Below are positions 1 through 13,095 of a stretch of 64,000 nucleotides of DNA, one piece after another. A program made the position numbers and the translations under genes. Positions within the stretch are counted from its first letter, which is position 1; the number at the start of each line of letters is the position of its first letter. The notes beneath the pieces were generated by a model, which was not told where the DNA came from, did no database searches, and saw only the letters and a list, made by a program, of their open reading frames with translations. Origin of the DNA: Coriaria nepalensis (lineage: Eukaryota; Streptophyta; Magnoliopsida; Cucurbitales; Coriariaceae); contig CP114495.1 of assembly GCA_027186245.1 (NCBI GenBank), positions 8,114,501 to 8,178,500 on the forward strand, read 5' to 3'.

Positions 1-411
1 TTCAATCACTTTGCTTAAAGTTCAGGGGCCATGACAAATAATTTCATTCGTTGCTTCAAAGATTATGATCAAGAAAAGAATCAAATAATCTCAATATTTT
101 TTTGTGGGTTGAAGACATGATGTAATTATTATGTGATGGGACACATTTGGTTGACTGACTCATTATCCACTTAACTTGGATAATAAATATTGTAAGAGAT
201 TATTGAGATCTTAAACCTCCATGGCACCATGTGCACTAAAACCTTCCTTTGCTGGTCAAAATGCATTTATCTCACGAATCTCATTCTCAATAATAAATTT
301 ATAAAAAGATTTTTTTGGATGGATTTACGGTAAATTAAATTATCTTAATTATATATATAAATATTTTATTTATATATATTAAATAATTAAAAAAAATGTA
401 ATTCGTATTTG

Positions 412-432
412 ATATATATATATATATATATA
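412..432. repeat. AT dinucleotide microsatellite
   Basis: About ten uninterrupted AT units in an AT-rich spacer; simple sequence repeat seen directly. Confidence 0.9.
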
Positions 433-551
433 AATAAAATATAGATATATAATTTTAATTACAAATATTCAATTATCTCATGATATTGAAATTAATTAAT
501 ATGCTAATTCAAAGTTGTAAAATTCATGACATATTATCCAATCAAATGGGG

Positions 552-578
552 TTTTTTTTTTTTTTTTTTTTTTTTTTT
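552..578. repeat. Poly-T run of 27 bases
   Basis: Homopolymer seen directly. It could be the A-tail of a minus-strand retroposed sequence, but no element body was recognised beside it. Confidence 0.9.
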
Positions 579-1179
579 GCATTTTGAGATGTAAGTAACG
601 ATTTTTGGAAGGGGACAAGAGTGTTTACATTTCTGTCTCCTGCTTCTTAGTTCTAGAGAAGAAGGTTACCAGATTTCAATGATCTTAAATAAACAGATTT
701 CAACGCATAAAACTCGTCTTTTTCTTGAATTTTTGTTGAAGACCCGAATGTTACTTTTTATTTTTCAAATAGAAAGAACAGAGTCGCCATTGACGAAATC
801 TCTTCGAAGCTTTCATGCGAGCAGAAATATTGAAAGCTTATGGATATAAATATTAAAAGAGAGAAAAAGAAAAGAATAAGTTTAGGAAAATCAAAATGGT
901 AAAAATGGATCCAACACAACTACTCGTTCAAACACATTAAACATTTGATGGTGGTGATTCGGAGGAAAAATCAAAAATCAAAGATATTAAGCGTATGAAA
1001 AATAAAAAATTCACCGCTCAAGAATCCGACTGGACTACCCACAAAACCAAATTCAAACCACAAACTAGATCGAGACGTTACCGTTAAAACCAATACTAAA
1101 ATTAGAAAATATTATCGCTTAGAGTACTGTACTTAGCTTATCATAAAATTAAGTGATGAACTATGAAAGGAGATATATG

Positions 1180-2640
1180 TTAGACTTTTAGAAATAAGAT
1201 ACTAGATAGTTTGTTAATGCTAGAAGGATATGAGAGCGTAAGACGTAGAGATAAGATTGATACCTTTGAGTTTTTTGAGCTCATAACTAACCATATAAGG
1301 AGTAGGGCGAGAGAAATACTTGGAGATGCTAAAGGAATAAGAGGACATGACAAGAAGATATGGTGGTGGAATAATAAGGTGCAACAAGCCATTATGGAAA
1401 ATAAAATACGGTTTAAGAATTGGAAAAAAGATAGAGACCAAAAATTGTATGAATTGTATAAACAAACCAAGAGAATAAGTAGTAAAACAATAAAGGATGC
1501 TAAGAAAAGAGCGTATGATGATTTGTATAATAGGATAGGTACAAAAGAATGGGAGAAAAATATCTTTAAGATAACGAAAGTCAGAGATCGAAAAACTAAA
1601 AATCTAAGTCATGTTAGATATGTCAAATATGAAGATGATAGAATTCTAATGTAGGATAAAACTATTTTAAGTAGATTGAGGGACTATTTTGAGAACTTAC
1701 TCAATGAGACAAGTGCAGAGGAAGTAAGAGATCTAAGAAGGGAGGTATCTAGTGTTCCATTATAGAGTTAGTGCTAAGAAAGTAAGAGATGCATTAAAGA
1801 GGATGAAACTGGGAATACAGTTAGACTATATGAGATATCAATTGAGGTGTGGAAGTGTTTGGGGGAAGTTTGAATCTAATGGCTTATTAGGCTTTTTAAT
1901 ATGATTTTTAATATTAGGAAAATGCCGGAATCACGGAGACATAGCATTGTGATGCAAATTTATAAGAATAAAAGAGAAATACTATATTGCTCAAATTATA
2001 AAAGGAGAAAACTTATTAGTCATACAATGAACTCTGAGAGAGAGTTATAGAGCGGAGAATTAGGAGTATCACCAATGTATTAACTAATTAATTTAGTTTT
2101 ATGCTAGGTAGGTCTACGATGGATATAATATTTTTAATTAAATAAATGATAGAAAAATATAGGAAAAAACAAAAGAGCATGCATCTGATATTTATTAACT
2201 TATAGAAAGCTTATGATAAAGTGCCAAGTGAATTAATATGGTGGGTAATCGGAAGGAAAAATGTGCCTTAATGTTATATCGAAATCATTAAAGATATTTA
2301 TGAAGGTGCTATAATTAGTATTAGGTTAGTGGGTGGGGGGATGTCTAGTGAATTCTCTATTACAGCAGGACTTCATCAAAAGACAGCATGACTTCATCAA
2401 GAGACGGCTTTAAGTCCATACCTATTTATGTTAGTTATGAATGAGTTGATGAAACATATTCATAATGATGTATCATAATGTATGTTGTTTGCAAATAATA
2501 CTGTTTTAATAGATGAAACTAAATAATGTGTAAATCATAAATTAGATAGGTGGCGTGATACTGTAGAAAGTAAGAATTTTAAAATTAATTGCTTAAAAAT
2601 TGAATATCCCACTTATAATTTTGGTCATGAATCTTGAAGT
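1180..2640 (+). mobile_element. Dead RTE-type LINE (reverse transcriptase remnant)
   Basis: The longest open piece (1211-1654) contains KKIWWWNNKVQQAI, then a charged linker ending near SHVRYVKYEDDRILM, which is the typical region between endonuclease and reverse transcriptase in plant RTE-clade LINEs. Reading on through stops and frameshifts gives fingers-palm blocks: SFMLGRSTMDIIFLI near 2100, the F(I/V)(D/N)L.KAYDKVP block near 2190-2230, GLHQ...ALSPYLFMLVMNEL near 2370-2440, and a catalytic-site block near 2481-2510. At 2488-2499 the expected F/Y-A-D-D reads FANN, so both catalytic aspartates are lost. Many in-frame stops and no intact ORF: an old, inactive 3' portion. Element boundaries and target-site duplications were not found. 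Confidence 0.85.
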
Positions 2641-4069
2641 ATGGGTAACCTAATCGAGATTGATAGTAGTGAGATCCCATAGTGTGAAGCTTTTTTGTTA
2701 TTTAAGATATATTATCCAAAAGACTATGGACAATCAAGATGATATAAATTATATGATTAAAGTAGATAGGATCAAATAGAGGATATTTATAAGAAAAATT
2801 TAAATGTTGTGAGAATTTAAAAATTATTATATGAAGAGTAAAAAAAAAAAATATATATATATATATATATAAAAAAGGATAAGAAAAATGGATTCTCACT
2901 AAACAGCCTAGCCTGCCACACATACACCTAGTACTGGTCACATCGGGCACAAAGGGCGCTGGTCCCCTACCATTCTTGGTTTGAGGGAACATAGTATTGG
3001 TCACATAACTCCTTCGACAAATGAATTTGGAATTAACTTTTAAGACTGACTTTCAACATGATCTTGAACTTTCAGTGTTTCTACTCTAGCATGGTTCATG
3101 TCATATCAATGGACTAGTTTTGTCACAATTGGTCAAAAGATTCTTTCAAATCCTCTCAGGTTAATCCTTAATTTTAGCTTGTTCTCAAACTTCCCCATGA
3201 AATGATTTTTTTTTTCTTTTTTTCTTTTCACATTTGGTTTAGCGTTTGAAACTCCAGTTGCATTTAAAATCCAGTTCGGATGGACAAAACTTCGATTATG
3301 TCAAATGCTTATCTAAGTGCAAACTCCAGTTTACCTCACAATGTGATAAAAATGTAGTTGGTATGAACTAATTGGAAACTCTAACCCCGAATGAACATCT
3401 AATGTTATATTATCCAGGGTACGGTTACACTACGGCCATCCGGATGTATTGTTGACTAAGAGATGGGATCAAGACTTGAAACACGCAATATATATATTTT
3501 CCAAAAAATGATATTTTTACCCTCCCAGATTACTTTAGGTTATTATGAAAATAGTTTTCGGAATATGACAATCTTTTACAAAAGATCACAAGTAACATGT
3601 GAAATTTTGTTATAGAATATGCTTGGTTTCTGACAGTGAGAAAAATGGGAAGAAAATGATTGTTTTCTACATGTTTATCGTATTTATAGGCAAATTTTGG
3701 CACATGTTCGTGAAATAACATGAAACAGTATATATACTATTTCACAAACAGTCACACTTCTTCGTTAAAATAGTTTAACTGTTTTAACGGTCATTTATTT
3801 GAATTCTCATAATTCAAACTCTAACGGTAACTAACTGTTTTAACTGTCAACCGTTTAAATAGTCCTGGTCAAACCCTAATACTTATTTATTATTACAAAT
3901 ACTTATTATTTGTAATCACTTATAAATACTTGAAAATATTTATTCATTTCTAATGTGGGATGCATTTAATTATATTTATTAAATATTTTTTGGGTTTTGG
4001 GTTTTTAATCCATTTCACTTTAGACAAAAAAAAAAAGTCTTAACATGTATTTGATCGGATATTTCATCT
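2641..4069. other. Spacer with short repeats, no gene recognised
   Basis: It holds an (AT)n tract near 2850-2870, a member of the short dispersed repeat with AAACTCCAGTTT (3321-3332) within about 3225-3420, and an AT-rich block near 3740-4010 whose wording (TAACGGT and ACTGTCAACCGTTTAAA) resembles decayed LTR sequence, which I cannot assign. No coding similarity was seen on either strand. Confidence 0.45.
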
Positions 4070-5971
4070 TACAAGAGGTGGAACAAGCAAAGCATCAAAG
4101 ACGATCAATTTAAGTGAAGATGTTTATGCTGGTAAGAATTACAGATTATATACTAAATAGTATTCCTCGATATTCAAACTATACTCTAAATTCACACTAA
4201 TGACTGCAGGATTTAATTCGACTTTACGCCGAAAAGGCAGAGATGCAAGTCCGAAAAGGCAGAGATGTCGGTCTTAATCAAATTTCGAAGTTGGAAGCCA
4301 AAGCATCAAATGGAAACAGTGAACAAACAATAAGCCGGGAAATATACTGCCTTTCATGGAAATATACCGAACGGTCGTTTCATGAAAATGCGGTTCTTTT
4401 AAACTAAGCCAAATGGACCCTAATAAACCTACACTTCCACATGATAATAGTTAGATTCCAGTTTATTCAAATTTCAGTTTCAATTGCTGACTCAACCGTA
4501 ATGGTCTCTACTCTGCAGATATCGGTACTAGGAATCTATGTGTTCTTGTACGGACAACTCTACCTTGTCCTAAGTGGTTTAGAAAAGGCACTTCTTGTAG
4601 AAGCTAGAGTGCACAACATAAAGTCCCTTGAAACGGCTCTTGCTTCTCAATCATTTATCCAACTTGGTCTTCGCACCGGTTTACCAATGGTAATGGAGAT
4701 TGGTCTCGAGAAAGGCTTCTTAGCAGCCCTCAAAGATTTTGTCCTTATGCTACTACAGCTAGCCTCTGTTTTCTTCACTTTCTCTCTTGGCACAAAAATT
4801 CATTACTACGGTCGGACAATTCTTCATGGAGGAGCTAACTACCGACCCACAGGCCGGAAAGTAGTGGTCTTTCATGTCAGCTTCATGGAGAACTATAGAT
4901 TGCACTCGAGAAGCCATTTTGTGAAAGCATTTGAACTACTACTTTTACTAATCATCTATGACATGTTTAGACGATCCTACCAGAGCAGCATGGCTTACGT
5001 ATTGATCACTTATTCTGTTTGGTTCATGTCCATTACTTGGCTGTTTGCTCCGTTTTTGTTTAACCCGTCTGGTTTTGCCTGGGGAAAGATTGTGGATGAT
5101 TGGAAGGATTGGAATAAGTGGATAGACTAACAAGGTGGAATCAGAGTGCAACTGGATAAGAGTTGGGAATCTTGGTGGGACGATGAACAAGGGCATCTTC
5201 GTCATTCCAGGTGGAGTTCGAGGTTGATTGATATGGTTTTCTCTCTTCGGTTTTTCGTGTATCAATATGGGTTGGTTTATCACCTCGATATTTCCCAATA
5301 GAGCAAGAATTTCCTTGTTTATGTGCTTTCTTGGGTCGTCATTGTTGCAGTTTTCTTGTTAGTCAAGGTTCGAAACAACAATTTTAAGCTCCGTTTGCCT
5401 TTAACGGTTTTAAAATTGGATTTCTTAAACTGGAGTTTCAAATGTAAAATTAAGAGTTTAAACTTCATAAATGGTGTTGTTTTCTTTTTCTGATGGTAAT
5501 CTTTGTTTGAATCTGCGCGAGAAAGTGATGAAAATTCGGGATGGTATGTAGGCAGTGAACATGGGGAGGAAGCTATTCAGTGCCAAGTATTACCTTGCAT
5601 TCCGACTCTTCAAAGCATTCCTCTTCTTGGGCGTTTTATCGATCATCATAACTCTTTCCCAGGTTTGTGAACTCTCTGTCATGGACATGGTGGTTTGCTG
5701 TCTTGCATTTATACCGACCGGTTGGGGTTTGATCTTGATTGCACAAGCAGTGAGACCAAAAATAGAGAATACAGAATTTTGGAAGTTTGCAAGAGTACTA
5801 CTAGTCAAGACATATGATTATGGAATGGGAGTAGTTCTATTTGCACCAGTTGCTGTGTTAGCATGGTCGCCCATTGTCTCTGCTTTCCAAACTCGTTTCC
5901 TTTTCAATGAAGCTTTCAACAGGCACTTGCAAATCCAGCCGATTCTTGCTGGCAAAAAGAAACAGAAATAA
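4070..5971 (+). pseudogene. Callose synthase (glucan synthase-like) pseudogene, 3' end only
   Basis: Callose synthases are about 1,900-residue multi-pass plasma-membrane enzymes making beta-1,3-glucan. Only the C-terminal fifth is present. Recognisable pieces in order: a short exon near 4080-4135 ending TINLSEDVYAG with a 1-base frame error; an exon near 4209-4370 containing KGRDVGLNQISKLEAK and a duplicated KGRD segment; a large exon about 4519-5367; and a last exon 5552-5971 ending in the family's conserved NRHLQIQPILAGKKKQK tail. The 4519-5367 exon has an in-frame TAA just after WID (5128-5130) and a TAG at 5298-5300. The GT (5368) and AG (5551) of the last intron are intact. The retained introns show a segmental 5'-truncated copy, not a processed one, of a many-intron GSL gene (not the few-intron GSL5/GSL1 type). 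The catalytic region is absent, so no enzyme is expected. Confidence 0.9.
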
Positions 5972-6495
5972 AATATGTAAAAGAGGAACTTTTATTTAGG
6001 AAAAATTGATTATATAATGTAAATATATTTTATATTTGTTTGCATAAAAAATGTATAGACACGTGACATTTTTTCATCATTTATCGGAGTATTATTTAAT
6101 CGAATGATTGACAAATGTGGACATTTGAACACAACAAAAGACATACCTCCGATCAATTTTAACGAAAATATATACTTTACAATACTATCATCAGCGCCTT
6201 CTTCCACAGAGTAACTTTTATCTTTTGAGCAGCGTATTTTTTGCAGCTTTTGTTGTTGCAGAAACTACGTGCATGGTTTGGCTTCCCAAAATTTATGTTC
6301 TATCTATGTACCAAGGTATAAAACAGTAATACGGATGTATGGAATAACAAAGAAAAGAATGAGCAGCAAAAAGTACGATTGATGTTTGTAAATCCGGATG
6401 TATGGAACCTATAACTGATCTCGAGAAAACTTGGAACAATAAGTACATTCTTTCGGTTATCTTCTTCCTCTGAGCTTCAAAGACAAGACTGATGT
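5972..6495. other. Intergenic spacer and 3' flank of the SMP/C2 gene
   Basis: Lies between two convergent 3' ends. No ORF of interest was seen; the part nearest 6495 is presumably 3' UTR of the minus-strand gene. Confidence 0.5.
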
Positions 6496-9400
6496 TCATT
6501 GCCTAACTGGACCTTCAATATCCTTTACATTGATCGAATCGCTAGACTTACGACCAAGATTAGAGCCCTCTAGGACCTCAGAACGATCAAGATTAGAGCC
6601 CTCTAGAACCTCAGAAACTCTAGGAGTATTATTCAACGATGAAAGAGATTCTTCATCGGAACATTCATATTCCACTACATGATCCTCTCCTTCATCTTTC
6701 TTTGCTGATTTCTTCTTAAGTCTCAGCTTAATATTCCGAGCCGATCTTCCAGCATGTTTGAAAATATTCTTTGCCACATCTTTCACATTAGCCCTGCTTG
6801 GACTTTCCAGAACATTCCCCCCTTCCATACTCTTAGCAGAATTTGACCCCGAGAGGTCTTCCATTACAACCTTAGACATCCCTCTTTCGTTCGAGTTAAC
6901 TGCCTGAACATTAATGTAGGGCAGCTGCCCACCAGGCTCACATAAGCTTCCCAAAGGACTTGACTGATCAATATTATTATCGTCTTTGGTATTCTTGTGA
7001 AATATCTTTCTAATCCCTTTCCGAATGGACTTCTCTGACTTCTGATCATTGGATTTCTCATCGCCACTTGTATATTCGTTGTGGGACATGGGGCTCCCAG
7101 TATCTGTACATTCTGCATGGATTATATCGAACAAACGGCTTTTCCCTTTTCTTGGCTCCCAAGTTTGTGCGACCTCACTTCCTGGATGATGGACCCATAT
7201 GCCAGTCTCTTTTTGGCCTTCTATGTTAATGGGCTCGAAATTATCAGCCACTCTTGGAGTCCTTTCGGATGATATCGAGGAGTTTCTAAGAGTTGTTGCA
7301 CTTGCAAATGAATTACTTCTATCTTCCAAGTTCATTGTTTCCTTTTCACAATGGAGATGATCCACCTGCACAAATAGCAAAAGGGTTTGTTTATTCAGTA
7401 CTTTACTACCTACTTCTAATTTGATCTTTTTATTTATTTATATATATATATATGTTTTGGATTAGGAAATATATCTATGGGGAAAAAAATACTTCTATGT
7501 TTCCTTCAACAATGGTAATCGCTATGCGCAACCGCCCGGTTTTGATGTTCTGAAGAGGCAACCACATGTCGTGTCGATACCCATCTCTCAGACCGGAAAT
7601 GTTAACAGAACAGTCTCTGCAAAAAGAAACAAAACTAATAAAAGTTAGAAAGAATGATATTACTACAAACAAAATGTGTATATATTGATATCAGAAACAA
7701 CTCTAACTATAATACATTGAACTTGTCTAAGCATTTCTTGGAACCCCTTTGGGATTTAATTAAATAAATTTTCTAATCTTATACTAAGAATTCGGTTTCA
7801 GAAATCCATTTCTAAAACAGCTAAGGTGAGCTGATCCTTAGTTATAGCCTGTAGAACTTAATCCAGATTCCAGTTTACAAAAATTCCAGTTTCAATCACT
7901 TAACTGAATGCACAACTTGCTAATGCTTTAGAACTCGAGAGAAAAAGAGAAACATGAAATTATTTTTAAAAAAGGTTATATTTGGACCACCATATTAACA
8001 TGGTTTTAGAGACAAACCCGAGCAAATCATCAACGAAATGATCCTTATCACGGACTTCAATAGCAAGCACATCTTGTGAACCCCAAGTTAGAATCGGAAT
8101 CTTGAACTCCTCTTGCCATCTAGGAGTTAGTGTTTTGAATTGAATCTTAGTCCTGAATTTGAATGTTCCCAATTTACCTTTAACATATGGATCGGCCAAT
8201 CCTATAAAAAAAGCTCTAGTTATCGAACTATTTCTTGTCCTTAAATAAATAAACTAATCAATTAAAAAATAAATACATATTAACCTAAATGGGGGAGTAA
8301 AGGAGAGAGATCTTACCATTAGGATCCGATGGTTTCATGTCAGATCCTTCGATTACTTCCACTTTGGCAAAACAAGCAGGCTCCTTCACTTCCACAGAGA
8401 ACCAACTCTCTGATATTCATTAAAAAGAAAACCATCTAACTCTTTTAGAAGATTCTTAGAAGAAACAGACGAGCATAACTAAATGCGGTTGAAAATTCTA
8501 AACATGATGAATTTCGGCAAGAGTTATGATTCATACCAAGTGTGTGGTTAGCAAACTTTTGAAAACCGGAATTAGGGTAGTTCAGTTCGAGTAAAATCAA
8601 GACCTATTACATTAATACTGAGCAAATATATCCGAATTCACATACTATCATAGTACAACACTATAACTACTGTAGAAAATAAGGTTCCATATAAACGGAA
8701 ATGCCATTTACATACGAACAGGAAGAATATAATAAACAATATATTTTTACCTGGCTGTGGGGAAACAAATTTCTCCATGTCAACAACCAGCATATTCGGC
8801 TGCAAGAGATGGAACAATATAAGCAACTAAAGATGAAAAAAAAAATTAAAATGAAAAGGTGCCGATAAAAATCCATAATTTTCATGATTTAGCTTTTAGA
8901 GGGGAACCAAAAAGATTTGGCAACAAAACAAAGAAAAGGAAGCTAATCCTGAAGCCCAACCTCAACAAGTGTCTGCTCAAAAGCCACTGAAAGAAGCTTA
9001 TCCTGAACATAGGAGAATAAAATAAAAATTACATAAGCTCAAAAGACTTTAACAAAGACAAACAGAGAGAGACGGACGTACAACCCATCCGGCAATTCCG
9101 GGAATTTCCATAACATCAAGGCCATGATTAAAGAGAGGCCTGACAGTCATCTGAAAATACGGAGGCTCAGCAAAGCAAATCCGTAAACGGCCTATAAACG
9201 GCCAACCATGGAGGAACTTTATCCCAACCAAGACCTACACAGTAAGAGTATACATAGAAATAATAAATTGAGAAGACATAGTGTGGGATGGTCCTCATAA
9301 TTGTATTGTCATTAGTCACATACCTTTCCTTCAATATGCATGCCTGTAAGATGCAACTTTGCCCACATTCCAAATCCTAATCTTTTCCTCAGCTTCACAG

Positions 9401-10639
9401 CAAGTATCGCACTCATATCATCTGCTGTCAGAAAATTGATTCCAAGCTCTAGAACCTGAACTAGTTAATTACAGTCGCTTCGGTTAGACCCAATCTGATC
9501 CAAACAAAACGGTCACACTATAGTAAGACGAGTTTAGGATGCATTCTGCTAGGCTTTTCCAATGCCAGTTTAGGAATAAAATCCAGTTTAGGCCCAATAA
9601 ACCTAGTTTACCCAAATATCATTTTGAACTGCAAACTTAAACACAACAAGCAACAGTTTTACAATTCAAACTCGAATTTTAGACACAAACTGGAGTTCTT
9701 TTCAAATGTTGAAACATATTAATGGACCTAAAAGGCACATCTAACTAAGGCAAGGGTCAGACTCATATACCCAAGTAGTAATAAGCATACCAAGTGGTCA
9801 TCTTCAGAAGGCCGGTGTAGGACCCGCATATCTCTAAAGATAGGAGGGTTCCTCCCTAAGTAAAGATGGTGAACCTTAGCTTCTGTCTGTAGCCCGGATA
9901 ATGTAGAAGATTAGCAAATAGTCGTAAACTAATATAGACTTTAGTCAAGTCAATTACAAGCTTGACTTCAGAATCCATGAATCGGGTCAGAGAAGAAAAA
10001 AGGGGTGAAAAAGTCAGCAAAGAAGGATTCATACAGCAGTCCATGGTTTATACTTGTACAAGAACCAAGGAATGATAGGGAGGAGAATCTTCTGTGAGGA
10101 TATCTGCTCCATACATATCGGCCAAATCTTTTCAACCGCATGATTTAACCACCTAACCGTCTCCGAATCCGAGAGCACCTAAAGTATTGAAATCAAGATT
10201 CGATGTAAAACCCAGAATTTGGATCAAAATCCCCACATCATGAAAAAAATCACAATGAGTAAACAAACAAATGAAAAAGAAAATACCCTTCTCTGATTAG
10301 CTTGTTTACTTTCTTCAAACTCTATTTTCTTCCGCAATTTAACAGTATACCGCTCATGAACCTTCAAATCAAAATATCAAACCAAAAACTCAATGCAAAC
10401 ATTCAACGAATCAGAAACGAGAGTTTTGATTCCTATTCTTCATGAATTCAATAGGGTCATTCAAATTTAGTGAAAAAAAATCAAAGAAAATGGAAAGAAA
10501 AAGGAAAATAATTGAACTTTACCAGGTATAAGTAAATAAAAGAGATGAAGTAGACGATGATGTGACAGGAATTGAAAGCAGAAAGAGCCCATATCAAAAG
10601 AAAAATGATCCCCACATGAATCATCATAGAGACCTCCAT
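6496..10639 (-). CDS. NTMC2T6: SMP and C2 domain membrane-contact-site protein (At1g53590/NTMC2T6-like)
   Basis: Twelve exons: 10639-10523, 10361-10287, 10178-10035, 9886-9791, 9455-9324, 9234-9082, 9002-8961, 8799-8751, 8409-8317, 8201-8018, 7616-7493, 7365-6496. All junctions are GT-AG and the phase closes, giving 692 residues. An N-terminal hydrophobic anchor spans about residues 5-37. Residues about 65-253 match the SMP lipid-transfer module of extended-synaptotagmin-like proteins (WLNHAVEKIWP, then GIAGWVDKLL). A single C2 domain spans about 275-395 and keeps the acidic calcium-site signatures SDPNGLADPYVKG and RDKDHFVDDLLG. The roughly 290-residue tail is charged and probably disordered; it has basic clusters and an 11-residue tandem duplication (SEVLEGSNLDR/SEVLEGSNLGR). 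By family knowledge it should tether ER to another membrane and move lipids in a calcium-dependent way. The start is the first ATG before the anchor. The structure looks intact. Confidence 0.9.
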
Positions 10640-11738
10640 TACTGAAAACTCGAAATTTTTAGTTTTTCCAAAACAATACCTTTTTCTTTTACCGAAAAAA
10701 GATAAATCCGATTATCCCCTTCGGAAGGTTCTTACTCTGAATCTCTAAATAGAGCCATCAAGAACCTATTTTTTTTCACAATGATCTATAAGACTTTAAT
10801 CCAATCAAATTGATCTCTGACTTTCACCCCACCATTGCTGTTCTCAAAAGGATGAAGAAACAAAAATTTAAATGGGGAGTAAAATCATAAGCATTGCTTT
10901 TATTGGGTGAGGTATAGGTCGAGGAGATCTTGGTCGGGATCAAACCCCAAAACGATGGCTTAGAGGTGAAGTAAACGGGCTGCAAAACGAGAAAGAGACA
11001 GGAACGGGAAAGTGGAAGGACACCATGGAACATGGACAGGAAAGGACATTTCAGTATTATCCACTTCACCCACGTTTGACATTTTCTTGTCAGAAACGTG
11101 TTGTGAACGTGTCCCGTGACGTTGTCGGATTCGTATAATCATCTTAATTCTTAAATTAATTAAATTGTTCCAAATCCATAAGGTCAGTCTAATCTAGAAA
11201 TGTGAAAATGAGTAGTCTGGACTTTTTATTAATTAGGGTTGGATCCAGTGTGTTTTTAAAAGATATGTTTAGGCTCGGTTCGTCAAATCCTTTAAATTTA
11301 TTTTGGGCTTAAAATATGTTAGATTTGATTGAGTTTAAAATGGACTTGGCTCAGTTTAATTTTTTTAAAATAAAATATTAATAATAATAATAAATAAATA
11401 ATTTTTTTGATCAATTACAAATTTTATTATGTATCATTAAATAATATATAGATAATTAAATTATTGTGACTCAATTATTATGGTTCCGTTAAAAAAATCT
11501 CTCGACTTTAAAGATGAAAAAATAAACTTTACATTTAAACCATAAATAAAGAAAAATAAATAAATAATAAAAATTTACTAATAAACTATAATTTATTATT
11601 TATTTATTAATAATATTTGGTCATCGTAAACTGCAGAATTATTTCTCGCTGCAAAATAATATTCGTCTAATAACATATTTTGAAAATATTAAATCAATCT
11701 TCATTATAAGTTGCATATTGATCTTAATGAGCTGTATG
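10640..11738. other. Upstream region of the SMP/C2 gene and AT-rich spacer
   Basis: The part next to 10640 is expected to be 5' UTR and promoter of the minus-strand gene, including a TTTTTCTTTTACC-rich leader. From about 11150 the sequence becomes strongly AT-rich with AATAAT repeats; no gene was recognised. Confidence 0.45.
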
Positions 11739-13095
11739 TTCCTAATCTCTTATGCATAATAATGTTTCAACTAATTCAGATTTTGACGAAGTCCTCCTAT
11801 TTTCAATAACTCTCCCACATATATTAAATATTGATTCGGAAAAAACCGTTGAGATAGGAACAGTTAAGACATCTCGTGCAAATCGTGTTAGTATAAGAAA
11901 TTGTGTAGAGCTTTTCTTCCACCAATTTAAAAGGTATAATGATTCTGAATCATTTGCACAAGAATCAAAAAATGAGAAATCGGTTTCGAGGTATTTCTGG
12001 AGTTCTATTCCAGTGAAATTGGAATTGGAACCTAAACCGCTAACAAAATTCCAACTCTTGCTCTTAGGTCGAATCTCTTGTTTTAGTGTTTGTTGCCGCA
12101 AGTAGTTGTACTTATTATCATAAAGACTAAACACTTCATATAACTTGTTAATAACGTTAGTAATATTATAAAAATAATCAATATTTATATATTAAATCAT
12201 AAATGTAAGAGGATTTATTAGACTCTATAACTTAACCCTAGAATCTAATATAAAAGCAAAAGTGAATTTCCTTCCAATAATTTTTAAATTTTAAAACCAT
12301 TTTCTGAACAACTAGTTTAAACACTTCATCATTCTCGTAGATCTGAAATAAATTAGTTATTTCAACGAGTGAATACAAAACAACAGGAGATATAGGATAA
12401 TAAGCACTTGAAAGTTGTACAGTAGAATCATAAAATATTTCTAAAATGCATGTAAAATTTTCAGGTATATCCCAATCAAAACTATTCAACAGAATAGGTG
12501 ATTACAAGAATTAAAAAAATCACTAATATGTGGAAGGACACTTTTTAACATCAAATATGTAGAATTCCACCTTATCGGTATATCGATTCCAAACTTTTGA
12601 GGCTTCATATTGAATGTCCTACAATATCTTTTAAACTTAAATATTCTAGAATTCAAAATAATAATCAAAGATAATACAAATCAAAATTTATCAATAGAAC
12701 AATTTATCTGTTATTCTTTTATACTTGATTTTACAATAAGGTTTATGATGTGACACACGTAATGTTGATGTAGGAAAACTCCACTATTATATTGACTAAG
12801 TTGTGATTCAAATAAATAAACAAACCTTATGTTTGCCGCAACATTATCCAAAGTTATGAATATTATACAGCTTTTGATATCAAATTCACTCAAAACTTCC
12901 ATTATTAAATCACATATATTTTCACCAGTATATGCTTCATCTATAACTCTAAATTCTATTAATTTTTTATTTAAAGTTCATTCTAAATCTAAGTAGTGAA
13001 TATCAACACATAAATAGTCATATTTAGAACGTGCATCCAAATATCAGAAGTCAAAGTAAAAATAGATTTAAATAACCATATTCTAATTTTAATTC
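11739..13095 (-). mobile_element. Dead hAT transposase (RICESLEEPER-like)
   Basis: Read from 13095 down, the pieces follow the order of plant hAT transposases: TLTSDIWMH (near 13050), DEAYTGENICDLIMEVL joined to LDNVAANI and CHIINLIVKSS (12902-12711), DIPIRWNSTYLMLKS (12668-12486), a central region with IYENDEVFKLVVQKM (12489-12238), and the C-terminal dimerisation domain in 12134-11742 with ELQKYLE, LNWWKKSSTQFLIL and RDVLTVPISTVFSES. Frames change and stops interrupt it, and the BED zinc finger was not seen. Terminal inverted repeats and the 8-bp target duplication were not identified. An inactive relic. Confidence 0.85.

Larger units (their letters stand above)
1..1179. other. AT-rich spacer, no gene recognised
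   Basis: No open frame with recognisable similarity was found on either strand. The stretch contains an (AT)n tract at 412-432 and a run of 27 T at 552-578. The last few hundred bases may include decayed 5' sequence of the LINE that follows, but I could not read any endonuclease motif in it. Confidence 0.5.

Noticed and set aside
2702..3004. 100-codon minus-strand ORF with GRGPAPFVPDVTSTRCMCGRLGC
   Set aside because: Low-complexity YIYIYI and FFFF segments over an AT tract, no family recognised; likely chance.
4948..5298. Minus-strand 116-codon ORF over the callose synthase pseudogene
   Set aside because: Antisense to the recognisable callose synthase sequence.
6864..7272. Overlapping ORFs on both strands within the last exon of the SMP/C2 gene
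   Set aside because: Shadows of the real coding frame.
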